From assembly GCA_037349495.1 (NCBI GenBank), contig CP140205.1, forward strand, positions 248,001 through 312,000: a stretch of 64,000 nucleotides of DNA, in the 5' to 3' direction. Shown piece by piece: positions 10,449 to 19,973 of this stretch. The notes beneath the pieces were generated by a model, which was given only the letters and a program-made list of their open reading frames with translations, had not been told where the DNA came from and did no database searches. The stretch's first letter is position 1; each line of letters opens with the position of its first letter. A program made the position numbers and the translations under genes. Source of the stretch: Lotmaria passim (lineage: Eukaryota; Euglenozoa; Kinetoplastea; Trypanosomatida; Trypanosomatidae).

Positions 10449-11712
10449 AGAGAACGAAAAGACATGAAAGCGGAACAAGGAGCGCATGGAGTCCTTCGCT
10501 CGCTCTCTCTCTCTCTCGTTCATTCATTTTTGAAAATGAAGCCAAAAAGAAAACCTGCGGTAGCAGCAGAAAAGCAAGAAAGCGCGGTGGCATCTTCGCC
10601 AAGTGCGTCGTCTACCCGATGAGTGCTGTTCGTGATCTATATCAAATCACGACACCATAGTGTGCTAGCGTGGTAAACAAGCGTTTTTTTTCTTGTCCTC
10701 CAACACAAGAGGCAGAGTGTGGAAGTAGGAGTCAACAACATGGAAGAAGAAAAAGAGAGTGTGAGTGGCTTTTGCACTCAGGTGAATGGGGGAGGGGCGT
10801 TCCTTTTTTTTTTTCTCTTGTAGATTCTCCCCCCTGTCAGTGATGTTTCTCAACACGTGTGTATGACAGCACTTTTGTTGTCTCACCCGATCTACTGTTT
10901 GTTCATAGATTTTTTTTTTTTAAAAGATTAACTAGCCGAGAATAATCTTCTAAGATCCAGTTTTCTTTTCTCTTTTTTTTTTTTTGTGTTTTGTTATTAT
11001 TATTGTTTTTCACTGTATGGTTGTGTCTTTTTATGATAACGCCCTCTTATTATTTTTTTTTTTTGTATTTCTGTTGTAAGGTACTGACGTGCTGCCCCGT
11101 TGCGTGTTTCTTTTTTTTTTTTTTGATCTTCCTTTGGTGATTACCTTTGGTGTTTTAAGGCGGATGCTGTTTCACTGAATTCTCCTAATTGGTTGCGATG
11201 GTGGCACACTCAAAGAGAAGTAATTCTCTTCTTTTTTTTTTTTTCCTTTTTATTTGCTGCGGTGTAGGCTTGTTTGGTGGTTTGTGAAATGTCTGTGTGT
11301 GTGTGTGTGTGTAATATATATACTCAGTTCAGGTAGGATGCTGGAAGAATTGCTCTCTGCATCTGCATTGAAAGCTGTGCGATCGATCCGGGAAGGAAAA
11401 GAAGGTCACACACACAAACATACAAAAGGGGACATTGCCACAACAGTAAAGAGTCGTCTTCAGTACGCCTTAGTCAAGCGACGTTGTCGTCGTTTTTTCT
11501 TTGTTCGCTGCTCTATTTTCGCTTTCAGAAACACTTCCTTTGCAATCTTCTTTTCTTTTTTTTTGTACTTTATTCCTTCCCTTATTATTCCTGTTTTTTT
11601 TTTTTTTCGTTTCACTCGACTGTCGAAGAAAGTAGCATTTTTTAACATTAGTCAAGCACACTGAATCAAGCGGACTGAACCAACTCGAAGAACACGAGCT
11701 TTATTCACCGCC
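10449..11712. other. 1.3 kb intergenic region
   Basis: No gene seen. A CT repeat (about 10500-10519), numerous T-runs, and a GT repeat (about 11293-11312) running into a short TA stretch. A pyrimidine tract near 11592-11614, followed by AG at about 11625, is a plausible splice acceptor for the MetRS mRNA. Confidence 0.65.
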
Positions 11713-13977
11713 ATGCTGAAGTTTTTTACGGAGAAAGCCAACCACCAGGCCCTCAAGGCCGTGCTGTGCGCCATGTTCGTGCAGAAGCCGCTGGAGGTGA
11801 CGCTGAACAGCACCTACACCACGCCGTACATGCAGCTGCCCTCTTCTAAGATGCCGCTGTACAGCTGCAACGAGAGCGCACGCTTCTTGTGGAACAAGTA
11901 CGCGGCGGCACCGCGCAATGAAGAGGCGTTGGCCAGTGAGGGGGAGTGGCTGGACTGGGAGTCGACGGTGCTGACGCCCGCGCTGACGCCGCTCTACACG
12001 CAGCGCCGCGTCACCGCCGAGGCGGAGGCCGCGCTCAAAAAGCTGGACGACACGTTAGCGCAGCACCAGGGCACGATCGCCGTGGAGGGCGCTGCGGGGT
12101 CGAAGTCGTTCCTCGTAGACAGTGTGATGTTTGCAGCGCTGCTGCCCGCGCTGTGCGAGGGCGGTCTGCTGCCCGCCGCACAAGCGGAGGCGGTGCCGCG
12201 GCTGGTGCAGTGGTTTCAGGCCTTCCGCGCTGAGAACGAGGAGTTGATCGCCTGCGCCTTCGACGCCCTTTCGGTGCAAGAGTGTGGCGACTTCCTGCGT
12301 GTCACGCGCACCTATGAGGTGAGTCCGAAGAAGAGCAAGACCTTCTTTGCGACGACGCCCATCTATTACGTGAACGCGTCGCCGCACATTGGCCACGTGT
12401 ACACCAGCCTCATCGTCGACGTGCTCGGGCGCTACCACCGCGTAAAGGGTGAGGAAGTCTTCATCATGACTGGTACCGACGAGCACGGACAGAAGGTGGC
12501 AGAGGCGGCGAGCAAGAAGGGCGTCTCGCCGATGGAGTTCACGACGAGTGTGTCGAACGAGTTCAAGACGTGCTTCCAACAGATGAACTACAGCTTCAAT
12601 TACTTCATCCGCACCACCAACCCCACACACGAGCACCTGGTGCAGCAGATGTGGAAGAAGTTGGAGGCGAAGGGCGACATCTACCTCGGCAAGTACGAGG
12701 GCTGGTACTCGGTCAGCGACGAGTCCTTCCTGACGGCGCAGAATGTGACGGACGGCGTGGACAAGGACGGCAAGCCGTGCAAGATCAGCCTGGAGAGCGG
12801 GCATGTCGTGACCTGGGTGGAGGAGGAGAACTACATGTTCCGTCTTAGCGCCTTCCGCGACCGACTGCTGCAGCATTACCATGACCACCCGAACTGCATC
12901 GTGCCGGAGTTCCGCCGACACGAGGTGATCAAGCAGGTGGAGAAAGGCCTCTTCGACCTCTCCATCTCACGCAAGCGGGAGTCCGTGCTAAACTGGTCCA
13001 TCCCGGTCCCGGGTGACGACCGCCACTGCATCTACGTCTGGCTGGATGCCCTCTTCAACTACTACACCGCCGCCCTCACCCGTGTTGCCGCCGACGGCAA
13101 GGAGACGCTGGACGACGACTACCACGTGCTGAACCGCTGGCCCTGTGACGTGCACGTGGTGGGCAAGGACATTTTGAAGTTCCATGCCATTTACTGGCCG
13201 GCCTTCTTGATGTCGGCGGACCTTCCGCTGCCGGAGCGACTGGTGGCGCACGGCTGGTGGACGAAGGACCACAAGAAGATTAGCAAGTCGCTCGGCAACG
13301 CCTTCGACCCCGTGGAGAAGGCGGAGGAGTTCGGCATTGACCCCCTCAAGTACTTCCTGTTGCGTGAGTCGAGCTTCCAGGACGACGGCGACTACAGCGA
13401 CAAGAACATGGTGGCGCGCCTTAACGGTGAGCTGGCGGATACGCTGGGCAACCTCGTCTCGCGCTGCGTGGCGCCGAAGATTAACGTGGACGGCGTGTGG
13501 CCGGAGCCAGCGGAGTATAGTGAGGGTGACAAGACCCTCATCACGGCGCTGAACAATTTGCCCGGTACCGTGGACCATTACTACTGCCTGCCGGACATTC
13601 AGAAGGCCCTCATCGCCATCTTCGAGACGCTGCGCAGCCTCAACGCCTACGTCACAGAGAACGCACCGTGGAAGCTGGTGAAGAGCGACGCGGCTCGCCT
13701 CGGCACGGTGTTGTACATCACGATGGAGGGACTGCGCATTTGCGTGATGCTGCTGCAGCCGGTGATGCCACAGAAGATGGCGGAGATCATGGACGCCCTC
13801 GGCGTGCCGGCGGAGCAGCGCACGGACATGGCAAACTTCCACTACGGCGTCGTCAAGTCCGGGACGAAGATTGGTGGTCTGGCGGAAGGCCAGGTGATCT
13901 TCCAGAAGGCGACGCTGCCTGGCGAGGAGGCGAAGCCCGCTGCACCGGAGGGCGGACGCAAGAAGGGAAAGAAGTAA
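11713..13977 (+). CDS. MetRS: Methionyl-tRNA synthetase with N-terminal GST-like domain
   Basis: A 754-residue class I aminoacyl-tRNA synthetase that charges tRNA-Met with methionine. The HIGH motif is HIGH at residues 225-228 (in PHIGHVYTS), and the KMSKS motif appears as KISKS near residue 522 ([11 protein letters not shown]). [10 protein letters not shown] follows the HIGH segment as in other MetRS enzymes. Residues 1-190 form an appended helical, GST-like domain, the type used by eukaryotic synthetases to dock in multi-synthetase assemblies. No C-terminal EMAPII-like tRNA-binding domain is present; the protein ends in a short Lys/Gly-rich tail. The catalytic core looks closer to bacterial/organellar MetRS than to human cytosolic MetRS, as known for trypanosomatids, where one gene is thought to serve both compartments. 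No clear mitochondrial presequence is visible. Confidence 0.97.
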   Translation: MLKFFTEKANHQALKAVLCAMFVQKPLEVTLNSTYTTPYMQLPSSKMPLYSCNESARFLWNKYAAAPRNEEALASEGEWLDWESTVLTPALTPLYTQRRVTAEAEAALKKLDDTLAQHQGTIAVEGAAGSKSFLVDSVMFAALLPALCEGGLLPAAQAEAVPRLVQWFQAFRAENEELIACAFDALSVQECGDFLRVTRTYEVSPKKSKTFFATTPIYYVNASPHIGHVYTSLIVDVLGRYHRVKGEEVFIMTGTDEHGQKVAEAASKKGVSPMEFTTSVSNEFKTCFQQMNYSFNYFIRTTNPTHEHLVQQMWKKLEAKGDIYLGKYEGWYSVSDESFLTAQNVTDGVDKDGKPCKISLESGHVVTWVEEENYMFRLSAFRDRLLQHYHDHPNCIVPEFRRHEVIKQVEKGLFDLSISRKRESVLNWSIPVPGDDRHCIYVWLDALFNYYTAALTRVAADGKETLDDDYHVLNRWPCDVHVVGKDILKFHAIYWPAFLMSADLPLPERLVAHGWWTKDHKKISKSLGNAFDPVEKAEEFGIDPLKYFLLRESSFQDDGDYSDKNMVARLNGELADTLGNLVSRCVAPKINVDGVWPEPAEYSEGDKTLITALNNLPGTVDHYYCLPDIQKALIAIFETLRSLNAYVTENAPWKLVKSDAARLGTVLYITMEGLRICVMLLQPVMPQKMAEIMDALGVPAEQRTDMANFHYGVVKSGTKIGGLAEGQVIFQKATLPGEEAKPAAPEGGRKKGKK

Positions 13978-15639
13978 GCGTCAACATGGCCGAAAAACGA
14001 CTGCGCGCGAAGCTCCTCTTTCATGTTGCTGCCCACCTCCCCTTTTTTTTTTTTTCCTCTCCTTCCTTCCCTGAAACAACGGAGCAGCGGGAAAACACAA
14101 AAAAAGGGGGTGGGGAGGGCTGCGCGAGGCCAACTGCAAGTGTATGGCAACACAGTATCCACTCTGCTAGTGGGGAATGATCGGGCGTGATGTCGCCCCT
14201 GCCGTCTTTGCTGACACAACGCCGACAATCTTCATCACGGTAACGTGAGATGACGCTGGCGAGTGCCGCTTCCACCTTGTGTTTGTGTGTGTGTGTGTTC
14301 TTGTGGTTTGAGTGGATTTGGCGCTCTTGTGTGTTGTGTTCCTCTTTTTTTTTTTTTACTTACAGTGAGCTAGCTCTTCAGCGGACTCCATTAGCAACGT
14401 TAACTAAGCCCCCCGTTTCACGCTGCGCTGCAAGGGCGGGCATGCTGATTCCCTTTTTCAGAGTTCTTTTCCTTTACAGTCTTTTTTTTTTTTTGAGTGT
14501 TTCTCGAGGTGATTCCGTGCATGTGCTTACGTGTTTTAGGTAGGACGCTGACCTTTGCGCTCTCGTTCTCTGTACCTGGAAAAACCGAAGTTGGTTATTT
14601 GTGCGGAAGTCGGTGGAAAGAGCGGTGCGTTGGTTGTGTTGTAGTAATGTCAGGATCGCCCCATTGTATTAGGTGCTTTATTCTCTCTCTCCTTCCCAAT
14701 TTTCTGTGCTTGAGCACGAAGAGAGTATTCCGAGCGTTCAAAGTCGAGGCATAAGCGACATAATAATAAAAAAAGCAGCAATAACTTTCCTATGATGCCA
14801 AACACACAAGAAAGGCAAAAGTGCATCTGGGCTTGCACCCTTTCTACGACTTGGAGACGTCAGATCTTACGTTCGGACTTAAATGTGTGTGTTTTACAGC
14901 CGTGGGAGTTTTCTGGCTATTTGCTTTTAAGGGCCGTGTTTGGCACTGCGAAGGGCGTAACGCGGCGAGCTGACCTCGAGGTGAGCCATCGTTAACTGCC
15001 TTTTTTTTCGTTCCATAGTACTGCTGCGAATAGGTGCTGCAATGCGCAAGGGCAGCTCCATCTGCCGTTTCTTGTGCGCTTCATCTCGGAGGTTTTTTTT
15101 TTTTTTTGAGAAGTGCGAATATATCAACCTTTCCTCTCTATCTCCACCTCTTCCGTCTTTTTTTTATTCGATCGCATTGCCCCTTTGACGTGACTGTAAA
15201 AAAACTCGCATGTCTTTTTTTCTTTACCGATTATCAACGGTGTTGATATGTGCATGCGCGTCTGCTCACAAAGAAGCATCGCGGGGTGCTTATTCTAGTT
15301 CTCTTTTTTTCGTTTTGTTTTTGTTTCATCCTCCGTGTGTGTGCGTGTGTGCGTGTGTGTGTATCTGTGTGCGTGAGTCTGTCCCGCTCCTGTTTGCTGG
15401 CTGTTTTCGTTCGCGAGCGCGTGGGACCTTTTTTTTTTTTTGTAGCGACTTATTTCATAATATTCGGGAATAAGAGAAGAGAAGGTGGGAAAAGAGTTGG
15501 AACGCAGCGAAGCATCAAAAAAAAAAAACGGAAAAAGCGAAACAGGCAAAGAAAAAAGACCAGGGGAGGTAGATAGGTAGACATCTCTCCTTTCTTGACC
15601 TTTTGCTGCCCTTCTCACCGAGTTTTCTTGAGAGAAAGA

Positions 15640-15670
15640 AAACAAACAAACAAACAAACAAACAAACAAA
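15640..15670. repeat. (AAAC)n microsatellite
   Basis: About seven to eight tandem AAAC units directly upstream of the MKT1-like gene. Open reading continues through it in the coding frame, but it lies upstream of the likely splice acceptor at 15709, so it is probably not translated. Confidence 0.85.
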
Positions 15671-15695
15671 AATAAAAGTGTTATACACTGGTTTA

Positions 15696-15709
15696 CGCTT
15701 TTTTCACAG
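15696..15709 (+). promoter_or_regulatory. Candidate splice acceptor fixing the MKT1-like start
   Basis: CGCTTTTTTCACAG ends at the AG at 15708-15709. If the spliced leader joins here, the first ATG is at 15786 and the open frame further upstream (from 15603, no ATG) is untranslated. This favours the MPPRAHRG start. Confidence 0.5.
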
Positions 15710-15785
15710 TTTCGTAGCTCCACTCCATCGAAAGGGGGAGAAAAAGAAGAAAAAAAAAAAACAAGCAAACCGACACACGTCTGCC

Positions 15786-18700
15786 ATGCCTCCTCGCGCA
15801 CATCGTGGTGGTGGGCAAGGGCCACAACAGCCGCAGCAGTCGCAGCCACCGCCACCGCTTCAGCAGCAGCAGGGTGGTGGTGGTGGTGTGTACAACGCGG
15901 GTGGCCCGCCAACCCACCTACACATGTTCCATCAGCACAACAGCAACAGCGGCTACAACGATGGCGGGCGTGGTGGGAACATGGGTCCGCCGCTGCACGG
16001 TGGCGGCAACAACGGCTCCAACATGAGCAACAACGGCATGATGTACGGCGGCGGTGGGAGCAGCAACGCGCCAACGTCACCAATGTACGGCGGAGGTGGC
16101 CCGGGCTACGGCAACAACGGCACACCGTCGCACATGATGCCGCCCCCCTCGCCGCACCCGCAGCAGCAGCAGCAACCGATGGGCGGAATGGGCAACGACT
16201 ACGGTCCGCCGTCGCACGGCTCGCCGTACCCGCAGCAGGGCGGTGTGACCGGCTCGCCGAACAGTTCCAGCCGACGGGTCCGCACCCCCGGCGCATCCAG
16301 CATGCCGCCCCCACCGCCGCAGTCCCAGCAAGGGCCGCCCCCGCCGCCGCACCCGCAGCAAGGCTACTACGGCAGCGGCAACCAGGGTGGGGTCGGTTAC
16401 AGCCAGAACCTGCGCGGCTCGGCCCCTCCGCCGCCGCCGCATATGGAGCCGTCACCGAGCTTCGCTGGCGGTGGTGGTGGCCCGCAGTCGCTGCAGGGGA
16501 TGATGCACGACAGTAGCTATGGCTCCGACATGGACAACAGCCCGCCTCCGCCCAACAGCGGCTACCGCGGCGGGTCGCCGCAGCACAACATGCAGATGCA
16601 GTTCCAGCCGGTGCAGCACTACCAGGGCACCAACACTTACGGCGGTGGCAACCGTGGCGGCGGCGGGATGCAGGGGGCGAACATGTCGATGCCTCCGCCT
16701 CCACAGCAGCAGCCGATGATGGGTGGTGGCGGCGGTGGTGGGCCGAATAGCGCGAACCGCGGGATGGGCGGTGGCCCGATGGCCGGCGGCAAGCAGCTGC
16801 AGCTACAGGGGCCGCCGCCACCGCCTCAGCAGCAGCAGCAGGGCGGCGGCAACAACTGGGGCCCGCAGCAGCCACTGCCGCCGCCGCACATGCAGAACAG
16901 TGTTTCTCCCAAGCCGCAGGGGCAGCCGCCTCAGCAGCAGCAGCAGCAGCCTCCGATGGGCGGCAACATGCAGTACGGCGGCGGCGGCTCCAGTCCGATG
17001 ATGGGCGGCCGTGGCCGTGGCGGGGGCCGCGTAAGCCTTGGCAACATGGGTCCCGGCCCGATGGGCAACATGGGCTCCCCGCCGCCGATGCAACAGCCGC
17101 CACCGCAGCGGCTGCCGCAGCAGCCGCCTGGCATGATGGGCGGCGGCCCGCCGATGCATGGCAACGGGATGAGTCCGAACGTGATGCTGCTGCCACCCTC
17201 GCAGTGTGGTCTGATGATGGGACCAGGTGGGGAGGGGCCGGGGGGCATGTACCCGCCAAACCTCGATCCGAACATGGGCGGAATGGATCCGAATATGATG
17301 GGCCCGGATGGCATGATGGGCGGCATGGGGATGCCACCGATGCAGAACAGCTTAGGCTACATGGACGTCGACGGCGCGAACGGCTTGGCACAGCAGCAGA
17401 CGCTCTACGAGTTTCTCATGGAGAAGCGCCTGCTGCGCAAGACGACCCTCAGCGCCTTCTTCCCCCCCAACTACGACCCAAAGAAGGATGGCCCCTACAC
17501 GATTGCTGTGGACGGCAACTACATGATCACGAACCTGCGCTCGCAACTGCTGCGCACGGACCCGCTTTGGTTCCTTCACTCCTGCCTGCCCGACTGCTTG
17601 CTGTCGCTGGTGCACGAGCACGTAGAGCAGATGCGGGCCCATCATCTCGAGCCGCTGTGGGTGCTGAACGGTATCGGCGTCAGCGGCGATGTGGAGGCCT
17701 TCTTGCCCAGTCCAGACGAGCTGCGCGCCCGCGACATCGTCTGGGAGAAGCTAAACGAGGGTGTCGAGATGCCGACGCAGGAAGAGATCACCGTGGCCTT
17801 CGAGACGTCGTCCGCGATTGGCGAGGACGTGCTGCGCGCCATTCAGCGCTTCCTGCGCACCGAGGAGAACGTGGTGTGCGTGACGGCGCCCTTCCTGAAC
17901 TGGTGCCAGATGGTGACCCTGCACAAGGAGGGTATCGCGCAGCTGCTGATGGGGCCGCCCGAGATGCTCATGGTGCCCTACGACGACATGAAGTGCATTG
18001 CCGAGGTGAACTTGGAGACGAGCGAGGTGGCCTACTACGACCGTGACGAGGTGCTGCGAGACTTGTTCCCGCACTACGTCACGGAGACGTCAACCGCCGC
18101 GGCGGGCGACCGTTTCATGGACCTGGGCCTGCTGATTGCCTCGCACCCGGCCATCACGACGGCGCACGCGAACGTGCAGTTGTCCACGCAGAGCATCTAC
18201 GACGAGCTCTCCACCCCGCACCCGCGCTTCATGTGCCTGCGTGACTTCATCGACCACTACGAGCTGCAGCCGAATCAGGACGATAAGCGAAAGACCGAGA
18301 GGCTGAAGCACTCCAAGGGCCGCACTTACATCCAGTACAGCCCCGTCTTCTCGAGTCAAGTCACCTCGGAGTCGTCACTTGTGTACTTCATTCGCGTCCT
18401 CGACCCGACTCTCACGAACAAGGACATGCCGAACAACCTATCCGGCGTTTTTGGCTGCCTCGTCCCGCTCTCACTCTTCTACTTCCAGTTCACCGGCCTC
18501 CTGTCCGTCAGCCTCATGACGGCTGTGACGCAGCTGTACATCCGCGACGAGTTCCCTGTGGCTGACACGGAGGAGTACCACAGCCTGTTGCACCCGCTGA
18601 TGGCCCTGCGCGGTCAGATCATCTCGCAGGTGGCCTCCCGCATCAAGGCGGATGCCTACAGGCAGCGCCTCGGCAAGATTTCGTGGGTGCGCTGGTTCGA

Positions 18701-19973
18701 CTCGATCCTGATGAACGTGCTGCCACCGGATCGCTTGATCGTGCTGGACGAGTGGAACCTCGGCGAGTCGACGGAGCTGGCCGAGGTGCCGGATGACCAA
18801 CTGGAGAACATCGACATGGCAATGGTGCTCTCCTTGAAGTCGTCCGCGATGTGCGTGCCAGCGCCGCAGATGCCGCCCACGGCGTCGCCGCGCGATGCGC
18901 CGATCCTCTATCACGGCCGCAAAGAGACCTTCTTTGCAATCCTGCTGAAGACGTTTGACTTTGTGGGATACTTCTCGCACTCGATGGACCCGAAGGAGCC
19001 TGGCGAGGCCACCGCGGAGCCGCTCGCCGCGATGGTGCAGGGCCAGGCGAATCAAGATGACCAGGGCAGCAGCAACCAGGGCATGGGCGGCCTGGACGAC
19101 ATGGGCGAGGACGTGAACGGCGAGGACGGCGCGATGCAGGAGCACAAGGTGTTCTTCACCGCCTACCTCAGCATTTCGCTCCAGCATTGCCCGCAGGAAT
19201 TTCAATGCGCGCTCGTGCGCTTCACCGAGCTGCTGCGTGTCAGTACCATCAACCCAACCCCGTTCATCTGCGCCGACTCGATGCAGAGGCAGATGAACGC
19301 GATAGACTCCGCAGAGGGAGACCTGGCGGAAGGAGACCTGGCGGAGGCAGACCCCGCGGAGGCAGACCCACCAGAGGTGCTGCTGGCGACGCGCATCGCT
19401 TGCCTCGTGTCGATCCCGTATCAGCAGCAGACGGCTGAGGGGGACACGTTTGAGTGGGCGCCGGTGTACAGCCGGCAGCTGTGCGCCTTCACGGTGATGG
19501 CGCGTGTCATGAACCGCAGCCTGCGTGTGCTGACGGAGGCAATCGCGGCCGCACAGTTCCTGACCGGCTTCAGCGACTGCTCGCTGGAGGACTACGAAAG
19601 CATGTCAACTCTTCTACCGTTTGGCGACGTGCCCAGTTCCCTCGGTGGCCTGCTGCTGCACTACGTCCTCGTCTTCCCGCCGGACTATGAGGCGAACTGC
19701 CAGACCCCAGAAGATCGCTGCCGTCTGCTGGAGACGCGGTTCAAGGCGATCCCGAACATGCAGACGCAGCTGCGCCGCGTGATGGAGTTCACCTTCCACG
19801 CCTTGTACCTGCTGAACGTCTACATCGTGCAAGACCCGAGCATCGTGTGCTCAGTCGCCTTGAAGGAGACGGATGTGGTGGCGAATGCGCTGAATCTACT
19901 GCGTGAGAAGTGGGAGCAGCACCTCGACGGCCCGCCGCCGGAGGACGTGCACGGCTTCTTCCAGTTTGAGTAG
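15786..19973 (+). CDS. MKT1L: MKT1-like post-transcriptional regulator (XPG/PIN-like fold)
   Basis: A 1395-residue protein. Residues 1 to about 535 are low-complexity, dominated by Gly, Pro, Gln, Met and Asn with poly-Gln and poly-Pro runs. From about residue 537 the MKT1 family core begins: an XPG-N/PIN-like segment (TLYEFLMEKRLLRK, then TIAVDGNYMI), then the MKT1 central and C-terminal domains to the end. Yeast Mkt1 and trypanosome MKT1 work with PBP1 on polysomes to stabilise and translate selected mRNAs. T. brucei has MKT1 and a longer MKT1L; the long N-terminus and the position next to MetRS and NOT1 fit MKT1L. The PIN-like domain appears to lack a full set of acidic catalytic residues, as in family members thought to be non-nucleolytic. 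A four-unit AEGDL/AEADP micro-repeat sits at residues 1176-1195. The start at 15786 is the first ATG after a good splice acceptor. Confidence 0.9.
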   Translation: MPPRAHRGGGQGPQQPQQSQPPPPLQQQQGGGGGVYNAGGPPTHLHMFHQHNSNSGYNDGGRGGNMGPPLHGGGNNGSNMSNNGMMYGGGGSSNAPTSPMYGGGGPGYGNNGTPSHMMPPPSPHPQQQQQPMGGMGNDYGPPSHGSPYPQQGGVTGSPNSSSRRVRTPGASSMPPPPPQSQQGPPPPPHPQQGYYGSGNQGGVGYSQNLRGSAPPPPPHMEPSPSFAGGGGGPQSLQGMMHDSSYGSDMDNSPPPPNSGYRGGSPQHNMQMQFQPVQHYQGTNTYGGGNRGGGGMQGANMSMPPPPQQQPMMGGGGGGGPNSANRGMGGGPMAGGKQLQLQGPPPPPQQQQQGGGNNWGPQQPLPPPHMQNSVSPKPQGQPPQQQQQQPPMGGNMQYGGGGSSPMMGGRGRGGGRVSLGNMGPGPMGNMGSPPPMQQPPPQRLPQQPPGMMGGGPPMHGNGMSPNVMLLPPSQCGLMMGPGGEGPGGMYPPNLDPNMGGMDPNMMGPDGMMGGMGMPPMQNSLGYMDVDGANGLAQQQTLYEFLMEKRLLRKTTLSAFFPPNYDPKKDGPYTIAVDGNYMITNLRSQLLRTDPLWFLHSCLPDCLLSLVHEHVEQMRAHHLEPLWVLNGIGVSGDVEAFLPSPDELRARDIVWEKLNEGVEMPTQEEITVAFETSSAIGEDVLRAIQRFLRTEENVVCVTAPFLNWCQMVTLHKEGIAQLLMGPPEMLMVPYDDMKCIAEVNLETSEVAYYDRDEVLRDLFPHYVTETSTAAAGDRFMDLGLLIASHPAITTAHANVQLSTQSIYDELSTPHPRFMCLRDFIDHYELQPNQDDKRKTERLKHSKGRTYIQYSPVFSSQVTSESSLVYFIRVLDPTLTNKDMPNNLSGVFGCLVPLSLFYFQFTGLLSVSLMTAVTQLYIRDEFPVADTEEYHSLLHPLMALRGQIISQVASRIKADAYRQRLGKISWVRWFDSILMNVLPPDRLIVLDEWNLGESTELAEVPDDQLENIDMAMVLSLKSSAMCVPAPQMPPTASPRDAPILYHGRKETFFAILLKTFDFVGYFSHSMDPKEPGEATAEPLAAMVQGQANQDDQGSSNQGMGGLDDMGEDVNGEDGAMQEHKVFFTAYLSISLQHCPQEFQCALVRFTELLRVSTINPTPFICADSMQRQMNAIDSAEGDLAEGDLAEADPAEADPPEVLLATRIACLVSIPYQQQTAEGDTFEWAPVYSRQLCAFTVMARVMNRSLRVLTEAIAAAQFLTGFSDCSLEDYESMSTLLPFGDVPSSLGGLLLHYVLVFPPDYEANCQTPEDRCRLLETRFKAIPNMQTQLRRVMEFTFHALYLLNVYIVQDPSIVCSVALKETDVVANALNLLREKWEQHLDGPPPEDVHGFFQFE
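19311..19370 (+). repeat. 15-bp tandem repeat inside the MKT1-like gene
   Basis: Four consecutive 15-base units encode AEGDL, AEGDL, AEADP and AEADP within the C-terminal half of the MKT1-like protein. The units differ by a few bases, so the expansion is not brand new. It adds an acidic, probably disordered loop to an otherwise folded domain. Confidence 0.85.

Larger units (their letters stand above)
13978..15785. other. 1.8 kb intergenic region
   Basis: No gene seen. It has T-runs, a GT-rich stretch (about 15335-15372), an (AAAC)n repeat at about 15640-15670 and, near the end, a pyrimidine tract with an AG at 15708-15709. A patch of balanced composition at 14090-14260 contains only short hairpins, such as TCACG-GTAA-CGTGA near 14236-14249. 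Confidence 0.65.

Noticed and set aside
8753-10660. 635-codon + strand frame overlapping the end of NOT1
   Set aside because: Out-of-frame overlap with a well-conserved domain; Arg/Ala/Gly-rich translation with no similarity to anything I know.
15603-15785. Upstream in-frame extension of the MKT1-like gene
   Set aside because: It has no ATG, encodes an (AAAC)-derived Lys/Gln/Thr/Asn repeat, and lies upstream of a good splice acceptor at 15709.
15295-17391. 698-codon open frame on the minus strand
   Set aside because: It is antisense to the MKT1-like N-terminus; the GC-rich repeats remove stops on the opposite strand. Its translation is low-complexity Ser/Arg/Cys/Ala and it runs into homopolymer DNA.
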